Shown here in pieces: positions 42,481 through 52,100 of a DNA stretch of 64,000 nucleotides. The position numbers were made by a program, and so were the translations under genes. The stretch comes from Flavobacterium sp. J27 (GTDB lineage Bacteria; Bacteroidota; Bacteroidia; Flavobacteriales; Flavobacteriaceae). The notes beneath the pieces are model-generated. The model had not been told where the DNA came from, made no database searches, and was given only the letters and a program-made list of their open reading frames with translations. Numbering within the stretch: position 1 is the first letter of the stretch; each line of letters opens with the position of its first letter. Location: contig NZ_PJQW01000014.1 in NCBI RefSeq assembly GCF_004303025.1, positions 61,772 to 125,771 on the forward strand. The letters run 5' to 3'.

Positions 42481-43175
42481 AATCCTAAAACATCTTTCAT
42501 TGTAAAGATGCCTTTTTTACCTATAATCCATTCTGAAGCCACTACTGCACCTAGGGCAAAACCTTCTCTAGTATGCGCAGTATGTTTTATTTCAATCTGG
42601 TCTACACTGCTATCGTAGAAAATACTGTGAGTACCAGGGATATTTTCAATACGTTTTGCTTCAATATGTATTTCGGATGCAGATGCTTTATCTAATGTCC
42701 AATTTGTGTAATTGGCGTTTTTGATAATTCCATTAGCTAATGAAATGGCAGTACCACTTGGAGCATCCAATTTTTGTGTATGATGAATCTCTTCCATAGA
42801 TACTTGGTATTGCTTTAAATTGGCCATCATTTTTGCCAAATAATCATTTAACTCAAAAAAAATATTAACTCCTAAACTAAAATTAGAACCATAAATAAAA
42901 CTTCCATTTTTAGCCTCACATAACGATACAATAGTGTCATATGCTTCAAGCCAACCTGTAGTTCCCGAAATTACTGGTACGTTTTTTTCAAAACAAGCAG
43001 AAATATTAGCAACAGCACTTGTTGGAATACTAAAATCAATAGCTACATCTGCTTCTTCTAGTCCATTATAATCTTCTTCTCGGCCTTTTTTTAATACAAT
43101 TTCATGACCTCTTTCTAAAGCTATTTTTTCAATAACTTTTCCCATTTTTCCGTATCCTAAAAGTGCAATTTTCAT
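42474..43175 (-). CDS. dapB: 4-hydroxy-tetrahydrodipicolinate reductase
   Basis: A 233-residue DapB, on the short side. It starts MKIALLGYGKMGKVIEKIA (NAD(P)H-binding) and has VISGTTGWLEAY, FIYGSNFSLGVNIFFELND and the catalytic EEIHHTQKLDAPSGTAISLA. It reduces the lysine and diaminopimelate precursor. It is 85 nt upstream of lepB in a row of minus-strand genes. Confidence 0.95.
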   Translation of the reverse strand: MKIALLGYGKMGKVIEKIALERGHEIVLKKGREEDYNGLEEADVAIDFSIPTSAVANISACFEKNVPVISGTTGWLEAYDTIVSLCEAKNGSFIYGSNFSLGVNIFFELNDYLAKMMANLKQYQVSMEEIHHTQKLDAPSGTAISLANGIIKNANYTNWTLDKASASEIHIEAKRIENIPGTHSIFYDSSVDQIEIKHTAHTREGFALGAVVASEWIIGKKGIFTMKDVLGLS

Positions 43176-43219
43176 GAAGTATAAGACGTGTTTTTTATAT
43201 TGTGTTAGCTAATAAAATG

Positions 43220-43789
43220 TTAAAAATTATAAGTGAGTTTAATCCCTGTTTTAAATTGATAATCTATCTCATTTTGGTATAGCTCAGGTCTAACAGATAA
43301 ATTTTCATTTACATTAAACTGAAGTAGGTGTGCATCTACATTAGCGTCTATAATATTTAGAATATAAATACCCGCTGTAATTAAAGCCGATAAATCTCTG
43401 TTTCGTTGGTGGTATTTTTGTCCTCTAATTAAACCATCATTTGAAAGGCTTCCATAAATAGGATGTTGGCCTTGCTTAGAAGTTCCGTCTAAACGAGCTT
43501 TATATTCGTCTCTAAATTCATGATACTTTTTATTGTTCCACCCATAAAAATATAGCCCAGCACCTAAACCTCCATATACAAGAGGTATTTTCCAGTATTT
43601 TTTGTTATAGGCTTGCCCAAGTCCAGGAAGTACAGCCGAATAAAAAGCGGCTTTTGCTGGAGATAAAGGGTTTATTTTTGTCCCTTTTGACGGAACAGTA
43701 TCTTTTATAACAAGAGAAACTTCTTCTTGAGCAAGACACACATTACTAAAGAGCAAACAAAAAAAAGATATGAAGAATAGCTTTCTCAC
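43220..43789 (-). CDS. DUF5683 domain outer-envelope protein
   Basis: A 189-residue protein with a signal peptide (MRKLFFISFFCLLFSNVCLA) and the DUF5683 core SAVLPGLGQAYNKKYWKIPL, which recalls the short glycine-rich P-G-x-G-Q motif of TM2-like domains. The function is unknown. The start codon is GTG and overlaps the parB stop (TAGTG), so it is translationally coupled to parB; the cluster parA-parB-DUF5683-dapB-lepB is conserved in flavobacteria. Confidence 0.85.
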   Translation of the reverse strand: MRKLFFISFFCLLFSNVCLAQEEVSLVIKDTVPSKGTKINPLSPAKAAFYSAVLPGLGQAYNKKYWKIPLVYGGLGAGLYFYGWNNKKYHEFRDEYKARLDGTSKQGQHPIYGSLSNDGLIRGQKYHQRNRDLSALITAGIYILNIIDANVDAHLLQFNVNENLSVRPELYQNEIDYQFKTGIKLTYNF

Positions 43790-44685
43790 TAATTGTTAAT
43801 CAATTTCAAAATACGATTAAAGTCTTCTTCAGATTGAAAAGGAATAGTTATTTTCCCTTTTCCATTAGAAGCTACTTTTACATCTACTTTTGCACCAAAA
43901 AAACCCGTAAATGCTTTTTGATCAGTATCTGCAACTTCAAAACTTTTTGTGGTAGCTTTAACAGCTTGAGGTTTTAAACTGTCTTGATATTTTTTAACCA
44001 AAGCTTCTGTTTCTCTTACTGATAAGTTTTGACTGACTACTTTATGATAAATATCAGACTGAACTTCATCATCTTCAATTGAAATTAAAGCACGACCATG
44101 ACCCATAGAAATAAATCCATCTCGCATGCCTGTTTGAATAATTGGATCTAATTTTAATAAACGCAGATAATTAGTAATAGTTGAACGCTTTTTGCCAACT
44201 CGATCACTTAATTCTTCTTGTGTTAAATTAATTTCATCTATTAATCTTTGGTATGATAAAGCGACCTCAATTGGGTCTAAGTCATGACGTTGAATGTTTT
44301 CCACCAAAGCCATTACTAATGATTCATTGTCATTAGCTAAACGAATATAAGCCGGAATAGTTTCTAAACCAGCTAGTTTAGAAGCACGAAGCCTTCTTTC
44401 TCCAGAAATTAACTGAAATTTGTTAAAATCTAATTTACGAACCGTAATCGGTTGAATAACACCTAATTCCTTAATGGAAATGGCTAATTCTTTTAAAGTT
44501 TCTTCGTTAAAATTACTTCTCGGTTGAAACGGGTTTATCTCAATTGCATCTAATTCAAGCTCAATAATATTACCAACAACTTTATCCGCCCCTTTGTCTT
44601 CTACCGATTTAATATCGTTTGTAGGGTCTTTTAATAAAGCTGATAATCCTCTTCCTAATGCTTGTTTTTTTTCTGCTTTCGCCAT
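43789..44685 (-). CDS. parB: Chromosome partitioning protein ParB
   Basis: A 298-residue ParB/Spo0J. The N-terminal CTPase domain carries EINPFQPRSNFNEETLKELA and LISGERRLRASKLAGLETIP, then MALVENIQRHDLDPIEVALS, an HTH (LTQEELSDRVGKKRSTITNY) and a C-terminal dimerisation segment. It binds parS and forms the segregation complex with ParA. I saw no perfect parS palindrome in this window. Confidence 0.95.
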   Translation of the reverse strand: MAKAEKKQALGRGLSALLKDPTNDIKSVEDKGADKVVGNIIELELDAIEINPFQPRSNFNEETLKELAISIKELGVIQPITVRKLDFNKFQLISGERRLRASKLAGLETIPAYIRLANDNESLVMALVENIQRHDLDPIEVALSYQRLIDEINLTQEELSDRVGKKRSTITNYLRLLKLDPIIQTGMRDGFISMGHGRALISIEDDEVQSDIYHKVVSQNLSVRETEALVKKYQDSLKPQAVKATTKSFEVADTDQKAFTGFFGAKVDVKVASNGKGKITIPFQSEEDFNRILKLINN

Positions 44686-44692
44686 CTTTCTA

Positions 44693-45457
44693 TTACTTAT
44701 TTTTCTTGATAATTTCTTCCGCTAAATTAATATAATTGGTAGCCCCTTTGCTGGTCGCATCATAATTGATAATGCTTTCTCCATAACTAGGTGCTTCGCT
44801 TAATTTAATATTTCTTTGAATTACGGTTTCAAAAACCATATCGTTGAAGTGTTTTTGTACTTCTTCAACCACTTGGTTCGATAAACGCAAACGAGAATCA
44901 TACATGGTTAATAATAATCCTTCAATATCTAATTCTGGATTGTGTATTTTTTGAACACTTTTAATAGTATTCAATAATTTCCCTAAACCTTCTAAAGCAA
45001 AATATTCACACTGAATAGGAATAATAACACTATCTGCAACAGTTAAAGCGTTTAAAGTTAACAATCCTAATGAAGGAGCACAATCAATAAGGATGTAATC
45101 GTATTTGTCTTTTACACTATCTAGTGCTTTTTTCAACATATATTCACGATTTTCTTTATCTACAAGCTCAATTTCAATAGCTACTAAGTCTATATGTGCA
45201 GGTATAACCGAAACGTTCGGAGCATTGGTAGCCATGGTTGCTTCGTCTGGAGTATTACTATGCTCTAAAACTTGATAACTACCGATGGCAACACTTTCCA
45301 CATCAATACCTAAACCCGAACTGGCATTGGCCTGTGGATCAGCATCAATTAAGAGTACTTTCTTTTCTAAAACACCTAGTGCAGCAGCAAGATTTATTGA
45401 GGTCGTTGTTTTTCCTACACCACCTTTTTGATTGGCAATTGCTATGATTTTACCCAT
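44693..45457 (-). CDS. parA: Chromosome partitioning ATPase ParA
   Basis: A 254-residue Soj-type ATPase, started at ATG 45457 (MGKIIAIANQKGGVGKTT), 12 codons inside the longest frame. The deviant Walker A KGGVGKTT, LLIDADPQANASSGLG and the DYILIDCAPSLGLLTLNAL motif are present. It moves ParB-parS complexes along the nucleoid. It is 7 nt upstream of parB. Confidence 0.96.
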   Translation of the reverse strand: MGKIIAIANQKGGVGKTTTSINLAAALGVLEKKVLLIDADPQANASSGLGIDVESVAIGSYQVLEHSNTPDEATMATNAPNVSVIPAHIDLVAIEIELVDKENREYMLKKALDSVKDKYDYILIDCAPSLGLLTLNALTVADSVIIPIQCEYFALEGLGKLLNTIKSVQKIHNPELDIEGLLLTMYDSRLRLSNQVVEEVQKHFNDMVFETVIQRNIKLSEAPSYGESIINYDATSKGATNYINLAEEIIKKNK

Positions 45458-45482
45458 TTGATTTCTAAAAATTTTTGAGTCG

Positions 45483-45512
45483 TAAAAATACAATTATTTA
45501 TGGTTTTTTCAA
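45483..45512 (-). promoter_or_regulatory. Promoter of the parAB operon
   Basis: On the minus strand TTG (45510-45512) is followed after 19 bp by TATTTTTA (45483-45490), one mismatch from TAnnTTTG. Transcription would start about 20 nt before the parA ATG. Confidence 0.45.
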
Positions 45513-45621
45513 GCCAAATTTGTTAACAATAGATTAAAGTATGTGAAGTCCTTTATTTTAAAGAATAAATCGTAGTATTTTATGATTTGGAGCACTACTT
45601 TTTTACTTTTAACACCATCTG

Positions 45622-45712
45622 TCCCGTTATCCACTATATCTTTTTTACTATGCTAAACTATTGTAAACCTAAACTGCAATAGTAAAAAAGGATGTCGTTT
45701 CTACCGGGGCTA
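45622..45712 (-). ncRNA. Flavo-1-like structured element (copy 3)
   Basis: On the minus strand it runs TAGCCCCGGTAGAAACGAC, ATCC, a perfect 11-bp stem TTTTTTACTAT/ATAGTAAAAAA around a 28-nt loop, then GATATAGTGGATAACGGGA; CCCG pairs with CGGG at the base. Stem bases differ from copy 2 yet stay paired. It lies in the 383-nt gap between the divergent parA and amidohydrolase genes; I see nothing else there apart from their promoter boxes. Confidence 0.6.
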
Positions 45713-45850
45713 AAATAGACAAACTTTTTTTAATTAAAAACACGAATTAACCTTTCTTTGTGATTAAAAATTTGATGTCTTTAAAAGATAGGAGTATAGT
45801 TACAAAAGTTTTTTTACAAACGCCATTTAGTATAAGTCATTAGATTCTAC

Positions 45851-45858
45851 TACTTTTG
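45851..45858 (+). promoter_or_regulatory. -7 box of the amidohydrolase gene
   Basis: TACTTTTG matches TAnnTTTG, 19 nt before the ATG at 45878. No good -33 TTTG was found. Confidence 0.55.
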
Positions 45859-45877
45859 TTTTTATAAAAAAACTACC

Positions 45878-47506
45878 ATGAAACGTTTTTCAATTTCTTT
45901 AATTATCCTTTTTTTTAGTGTGTTTTCTTGTACTTTCAAAAAGGAAAAGGCAGATATACTAATTACCAATGCTAAAATTTATACGGTTAATAAAACTTTT
46001 GAAACAGTGGAATCTATGGCTATAAAGGAAGGGAAAATTATTTTTATAGGTACTACTAAAGAAGCCAAAGAACGTTTTGATACGAATGAAATGATTGATG
46101 CAAAAAATCAATATGTTTACCCTGGTTTTTATGATGCACACGCGCATCTTTACAAATATGGATTGACCTTACAAACGGTAAATTTAAGAGATACTAAAAG
46201 TTATGAAGAGGTAGTGGCTAAAGTAGTCGAATTTCAACAAAGAAAAAAGGTCGCTTTTATTGAAGGAAGAGGATGGGATCAAAACGATTGGGAAAATAAA
46301 GAGTTTCCTACACGTGCAAAATTAGATTCGTTATTTCCAGAAACACCTGTGGTTTTAACGCGTATAGACGGTCATGCCATGTTGGTAAATGGAAAAGCTC
46401 TTGTTTTGGCAGGAATTACAGAAAAAACAAAAGTTGAAGGAGGACAAGTAGAAGTTATAAATGGTCAAACAACTGGAATTTTGGTAGACAATGCCATGGA
46501 ATTAATCAAAGCCATCACACCTGAACCTAGCTTGAAAACAAAAATACAAGCGCTTAAAGAAGCGCAAGATACAGTGTTCACTTATGGAATAACGACCATT
46601 AATGAAGCAGGTTTGGATCGAGAAATTATCGAATTAATCGATAGCCTTCAAAAAGCGAAAGTATTGGATTTGAATGTCTATGCCATGGCCATGGCTACCA
46701 AAGAAAATTTAGATTATTACACAAAAAAAGGAATTTATAAAACGTCACAATTAAATGTACGTTCGTTTAAATTTATGGGTGATGGTGCTTTGGGTTCAAG
46801 AGGTGCTTGTTTGCATTTGCCTTATACTGATAAACCCAAACAGTTCGGTGCTTTATTGTCACCAATAGATGAAATTAAAAGAATTGCTACGCAAATAGCC
46901 AATTCTGATTATCAAATGAATGCCCATGCTATTGGCGATTCTACCAATACCGTTTTATTAAAAATCTACGCTGAAGTTTTAAAAAATAAACCTAACAGAA
47001 GATGGAAAATCGAACATGCTCAAATAATGCAGGAACAAGATTTTGATTATTTCAAATTAGGGATCATTCCTTCGGTACAACCTACACATGCTACTTCCGA
47101 TATGTATTGGGCGGAAGATCGAGTAGGTGCGGAACGTATTAAAAATTCCTATGCTTATAAAACGATTTTAAATAAAGCAGGTTTAATCGCTCTAGGAACT
47201 GATTTTCCTATAGAAGAAGTCAATCCTATGCTGACTTTTTATGCGGCTGTTGCTAGAAAAGACTTGAAAAATTATCCAGAAAATGGTTTCCAAATGGAAA
47301 ATGCCTTAACCAGAGAAGAAACCTTAAAAGGGATGACCATTTGGGCGGCTTATTCTAATTTTGAAGAAAAAGAAAAAGGAAGTTTAGAAATAGGGAAATG
47401 GGCCGATTTTACAATTTTCTCAAATGATATCATGACGATGCCTATCGAAAAAGTACCTTATGTCAAACCAACGCAAGTTTTTGTAAAAGGGAAGGAAGTG
47501 AAGTGA
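45878..47506 (+). CDS. Amidohydrolase family lipoprotein (YtcJ-like)
   Basis: A 542-residue metal-dependent hydrolase. The N-terminus is a lipoprotein signal with the lipobox Cys in FFSVFSCTF, so the enzyme is likely anchored in the envelope. The amidohydrolase motifs are YPGFYDAHAHLYKYG (metal His-x-His), AHAIGDS, KIEHAQIM and the late IALGTDFPIEEVNPM (metal Asp). The fold resembles the YtcJ/NfdA exoenzyme subgroup; the substrate is unknown. It stands alone. Confidence 0.9.
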   Translation: MKRFSISLIILFFSVFSCTFKKEKADILITNAKIYTVNKTFETVESMAIKEGKIIFIGTTKEAKERFDTNEMIDAKNQYVYPGFYDAHAHLYKYGLTLQTVNLRDTKSYEEVVAKVVEFQQRKKVAFIEGRGWDQNDWENKEFPTRAKLDSLFPETPVVLTRIDGHAMLVNGKALVLAGITEKTKVEGGQVEVINGQTTGILVDNAMELIKAITPEPSLKTKIQALKEAQDTVFTYGITTINEAGLDREIIELIDSLQKAKVLDLNVYAMAMATKENLDYYTKKGIYKTSQLNVRSFKFMGDGALGSRGACLHLPYTDKPKQFGALLSPIDEIKRIATQIANSDYQMNAHAIGDSTNTVLLKIYAEVLKNKPNRRWKIEHAQIMQEQDFDYFKLGIIPSVQPTHATSDMYWAEDRVGAERIKNSYAYKTILNKAGLIALGTDFPIEEVNPMLTFYAAVARKDLKNYPENGFQMENALTREETLKGMTIWAAYSNFEEKEKGSLEIGKWADFTIFSNDIMTMPIEKVPYVKPTQVFVKGKEVK

Positions 47507-47556
47507 TAGTCAGTATTTATCCAAATAATATATAATTTGTACCAAATTTTCATAAT

Positions 47557-47847
47557 ATGGAAATACCAAAAATTCAATTATTAACTGTTCCTGAAACGGA
47601 TGAAGCTAAAAAAGCTATTGGTTACAAATGGAATTATTTTGTAGGGAAAAGACATTTTTTAGGAGGAAAACTAAAAGGTCTTGAAGAGTGTGATTATCCA
47701 GAATGTGAAGAATGTAATAAGAAAATGACTTTTTATGCACAAATTGATTCAATAGATGATGCATTTGATTTAGCAGATTGTATGGTGATACATAATTTTG
47801 TATGTTTTGACTGTTTTTCTGTCAAAGCAATTTTAAATCAGATTTAA
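47557..47847 (+). CDS. Small zinc-ribbon-like protein, DUF1963-related
   Basis: A 96-residue protein. The segment CDYPECEECNKKMTFYAQID, followed by HNFVCFDCFSVKAI, gives C-x4-C-x2-C and C-x2-C pairs able to bind zinc, and the K-M-T-F-Y-A-Q-I-D run recalls the C-terminal part of DUF1963/YwqG proteins. It seems to be a stand-alone version of that end. No partner gene is obvious; it may be a remnant or a small adaptor. Confidence 0.6.
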   Translation: MEIPKIQLLTVPETDEAKKAIGYKWNYFVGKRHFLGGKLKGLEECDYPECEECNKKMTFYAQIDSIDDAFDLADCMVIHNFVCFDCFSVKAILNQI

Positions 47848-47868
47848 ATAGATAAAAAATATCTTCAA

Positions 47869-47896
47869 AACTTACAACTTATAACTTACAACTTTT
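47869..47896. repeat. Heptamer repeat (AAGTTGT/AAGTTAT)
   Basis: Read on the minus strand, four 7-bp units (AAGTTTT-like end, then AAGTTGT, AAGTTAT, AAGTTGT) lie just past the aminotransferase stop. The units resemble the GAAGTTA repeats at 27987 and 42463. Confidence 0.6.
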
Positions 47897-47901
47897 ATAA
47901 T

Positions 47902-49029
47902 TTAAATCCTTCTCAACTTCTCTGCAGCAGCTATTAAAGTTTCATCGGTTTTCGCAAAACAAAAGCGCAACATCAGTTTGTCTGTTCCATCTTCATAAAA
48001 TACAGAAATTGGAATGGCGGCAACACCATGATGGGTAATTAATTCTTTAGCAAAATCAGTATCGTTTTTTGAACTAATTTTTTCATAATTAACCACTTGG
48101 AAATACGTGCCCTCACAGGGTAATAGGGTAAAACGACTGCCTTCTAAAAGAGATCGAAATAAATCTCTTTTTTGTAGATACATTTTAGCTACAGCATCAA
48201 AATCAACGATGTCTAAATAAGAAGCAATCACGTGTTGGGAAAGACTACTCACGCTAAAAACTAAAAACTGATGCACTTTTTTTATTTCTTGCATTAGTTT
48301 TTCCGGTGCAATCAAATAACCTATTTTCCATCCAGTTACATGTAACGACTTTCCAAATGAGGAAGCAATTATAGCACGTTCTCTTAATTTAGAGCGAGAA
48401 TGTATTGAAATATGCGGTTGCGTAAAGGAAATGTATTCGTACACCTCATCACTTAAAAGTACTATTTGAGGGTGTTTTTCTAAAAGGGTTTCTAAGGCTT
48501 CAAATTCACTTTCTTTCCAAATTCTTCCCGTAGGATTGTGTGGATTATTAATAATAATCATTTTGGTTTTGGAAGTTATACCGGCTTCAATACGGTTAAA
48601 ATTTGGAGCATAATCTTCGTTTAAAGCAATACGAACGGGTTTCCCACCTGCAACTAAAACAGAAGGTTCATAACTGTCATAACATGGGTCTAAAATAATC
48701 ACTTCATCGCCATGTTCAATTAAGGCGTTGATTGTAGTGTAAATCCCTTGTGTGGCTCCAGCTGTAACTAAAATTTCAGTAGCAATGTCTGTTTTTCGTG
48801 CATACTTTTCGTAAGTAAGCTGACTAATTTTTTCTAATAAAGATGGCAAACCAGCCATGGGTGTATATTGGTGGGTGTTTTCGTGTGTAAGTTGCTTCGT
48901 TATATCTAAAAGCCTTTGGTCAACTGGAAAATTAGGAAAACCTTGGGATAAATTAATAGCTCCATATTCATTCGCTAATTGCGACATCACAGAGAAAATA
49001 CTTGTTGGAATGTGAGGTAGTTTTGACAT
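47902..49029 (-). CDS. PLP-dependent class I aminotransferase (methionine/kynurenine type)
   Basis: A 375-residue enzyme. I start at ATG 49029 (MSKLPHIPTSIFSVMSQLAN) because the longest frame adds 33 residues unlike the family. The motifs are AINLSQGFPNFPVD, NNPHNPTGRIWKE, LLSDEVYEYISF and the PLP Lys in ASSFGKSLHVTGWKIGYLIA. These match the methionine (YbdL) and kynurenine aminotransferase group. It probably transaminates methionine or a related side chain. It has no operon partner. Confidence 0.9.
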   Translation of the reverse strand: MSKLPHIPTSIFSVMSQLANEYGAINLSQGFPNFPVDQRLLDITKQLTHENTHQYTPMAGLPSLLEKISQLTYEKYARKTDIATEILVTAGATQGIYTTINALIEHGDEVIILDPCYDSYEPSVLVAGGKPVRIALNEDYAPNFNRIEAGITSKTKMIIINNPHNPTGRIWKESEFEALETLLEKHPQIVLLSDEVYEYISFTQPHISIHSRSKLRERAIIASSFGKSLHVTGWKIGYLIAPEKLMQEIKKVHQFLVFSVSSLSQHVIASYLDIVDFDAVAKMYLQKRDLFRSLLEGSRFTLLPCEGTYFQVVNYEKISSKNDTDFAKELITHHGVAAIPISVFYEDGTDKLMLRFCFAKTDETLIAAAEKLRRI

Positions 49030-49186
49030 GGCACGAAAATAATAAAAAATGTGAATCGCAGGGTATTCTTTTGACATACATTTGGTTTTGTTAAGATTAT
49101 AAATGATAAAATTTATGTATCCTTCCAACCTTTTTTCTTAATTAATACTCTATATCTTTATAAACTTAGATTAAAAAGAGAGTAAC

Positions 49187-52100
49187 ATGAAAAAAAGCCT
49201 ATTTTTTCTTTTGTTTTTAAGCCAATGTGTTTTAGGACAAAATCCGCAACTTACTGTAAAAGACAAAGATTCTTCTTTGGTAACATTAAGCCAACTTAAA
49301 GTGAATGTAAAAGTGGTTGGAACTATCGCTTACACTACTACTGAAATGCATTTTTTTAGTACTTCTTCTCGAGATATGGAAGCGGAATTGTTGTTTCCCT
49401 TACCAGAAGGAGTTTCGATTTCTCGTTATGCTATTGATATTAATGGAAAAATGAGAGAAGCGGTTCCTGTTAATAAAAACAAAGGAAAACAGGTTTTTGA
49501 AGCAATTGAGCATCGAAGAGTAGATCCTGGTTTGTTAGAAAAAGTAGAAGGAAATAATTTTAAAACACGTATCTATCCTATTTTACCAAATAAGGAACGT
49601 ATTGTGATAATCGGGTACGAACAAGAATTGAGTAGTTACGATGCACACCATTTAAGCTATCAAATGGTGAGTAATTATAGCAAAAATATAGCTGTATTTG
49701 AACTTGAAGTTATGGTTGTTGGAGCGAATGAAAAACCAATTGTTACTAAAGATGGAAAAGAAATTACAATTGAGAAATTCAATACGCTTTATCAAGCCAA
49801 AATTCAGGAGAAAAATTATTTACCTAATGACAAATTAGTAGTGAAAATTCCAATTACTACAGATATACCTACAGTTTTAGCACAAGCGAATGATAATCAA
49901 TATTATTTCTATACGAATTTGCATTTGGATACTGAAAAAAAAGCTAAGAAAATGCCGCAATCCATTGGACTGTTTTGGGATGCTTCTTTAAGTAGTACAA
50001 AGAGAGATTTGAAAAAAGAATTGGAACTTTTAGATGCTTATTTTAAAGAATTGAGAAATGTGGAAGTAACGTTATATGCAACGGGTTTTACTTTCGAAAA
50101 AATAGCAGATTTTACGATTACCAATGGAAATTGGTCTGCTTTAAGAACTGCTTTAGAGCAAGTAACTTATGATGGTGGAACCCGTTTTTCAGAAATAGTG
50201 TTTCCTAAAAAAGATGAGATATTATTTTTTACAGATGGGTTGTCTACTTTGAGTGAAGCCGTGTTGCCCGAAACCAAACAACCTATTTATACCATTACAT
50301 CATCTGTAACAGCAGACTATGCTTTTTTAAATTATAACGCCATGAAAACTAGTGGTGCTTTTGTGAATTTAAATCAACTTACTACAAAAGCCGCTTTAGA
50401 TCGATTGTTGTATAAAAATCTTGTATTTTATGGTGTTAAAAACGAAGGAACTGTTGTTGAGGTTTTTCCAATGAAAGGCACTGCTGTAACAGATCATTTT
50501 AGTATTTCAGGAATTTCATTAGTACCCTCTAATGAGATTACATTATTGTTTGGCTATGATAGTCATTCTATAATGGAAAAGAAAATACAATTAGATGTAA
50601 AAAGTAACGCCATAACGGAAATAAGTGTAGAAAAACTGTGGGCACAAAAAAAGATTGCGAATCTAGAAATTCAATATGAGAAAAATGCTGAAGAAATAGA
50701 AACGCTAGGCAAAAAATATGGCATAATTACACCGAATACCTCTTTAATTGTTTTGGAAGACCTCAACGATTATATTTTGTATGATATTATTCCTCCTGCC
50801 GAATTAAGAGCTGAGTTTGATAAAATTAAAAAGGATCAAATTGCAGAGAGAGAAGCTGTACTGAAGAACAATTGGAACAGTATTGAGAGTTATTTTAATG
50901 ATTTGACTTCTTGGTGGAAAAAAGATATTAAGTATGTAAAGCCAAAATTTGAAAAATTCAAAAAGAATAAAGGAACTAATGCTACAGCGAGTACCAATTT
51001 ACAACCCAACCCTACTGGAGAGTCTAGACAGATTTCAGTTACTGTTAATGATGTGTTAGGTCCATTAGCAGGAGCTACTGTTCAAGTTAAAAATACTACT
51101 ATTGGTACTAGTACAAATTTTGATGGTAATGGGAGTTTAAGCGCTAAGACTGGTGATGTGTTGGTTGTTAGTTTTGTAGGTTTAAGGGTGCAAGAAATTA
51201 GAATTGAATCTCCATCCAATTACTCCATTACTCTTGAAAGTAACGGTTCGGAATTAGAAGAAGTTGTAGTTGCTGCTTACGCAGTTGAAAATAGAGGTAA
51301 TAGAAGAGAGAGAAGAAGAGCCGAAAGAACCGTTAGTGCACCACCAGCTCCTGAAGAAATTATGGTAGTTAATAATAATATGGAAATATCTGAAAATGAT
51401 TCCAAATCAAGTGTTGAGCAAGCTTTAGCTGGGCAAGTTGCAGGAGTTGCAATTACAACAGATTCTATTTCTTATACTAATGAAAGTGCTTTATCGAATA
51501 GAAATAGTGTGAAAAAAAGCAGTTGGAATCCAGATCGAATGTATTTAAAAGCTTTAAACAAAGTAACGAAAGAAAAAAAATATGCTTTATATTTAGAATT
51601 AAGAGCAGTAAATGTGAGCAATCCTAGTTTTTATTTTGATGTAGCAACACATTTTTATGAAACTGGTGATAAAGCAAATGCATTGCAAGTTTTAAGTAAT
51701 ATAGCCGAATTGGATTTAGAAAACCATCAATTGTATAAATCACTTTTGTACCTATTAAGAGAATGGAACGAAAATAAAATGGCTTTACATGTTGCTAAAA
51801 AAATAGCCGTTTGGCGTGCTCACGAACCACAATCGTATCGTGACTTGGCTTTAACTTTAGAAGATAATCATTTATATCAGGAAGCTTTTGATACTTTGTT
51901 AACCGCTTTGGAAACCAATTATTATGGTGAAATGGATGGCGTTTATGAAGGTATTGAAGATATTATTTTAATGGATATTAATAGAATGATATCACAACAT
52001 AAAGCAATCAAAACCGAAAAACTAGATAAAAAATATAGCAAATCGATGCCTGTTGCTGTACGTGTAATTTTAAATTGGAACCAAATGGATACCGATATCG

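Noticed and set aside
45494..45877. Possible small gene in the parA-amidohydrolase gap
   Set aside because: No convincing frame; the gap is accounted for by two promoters and the structured element.
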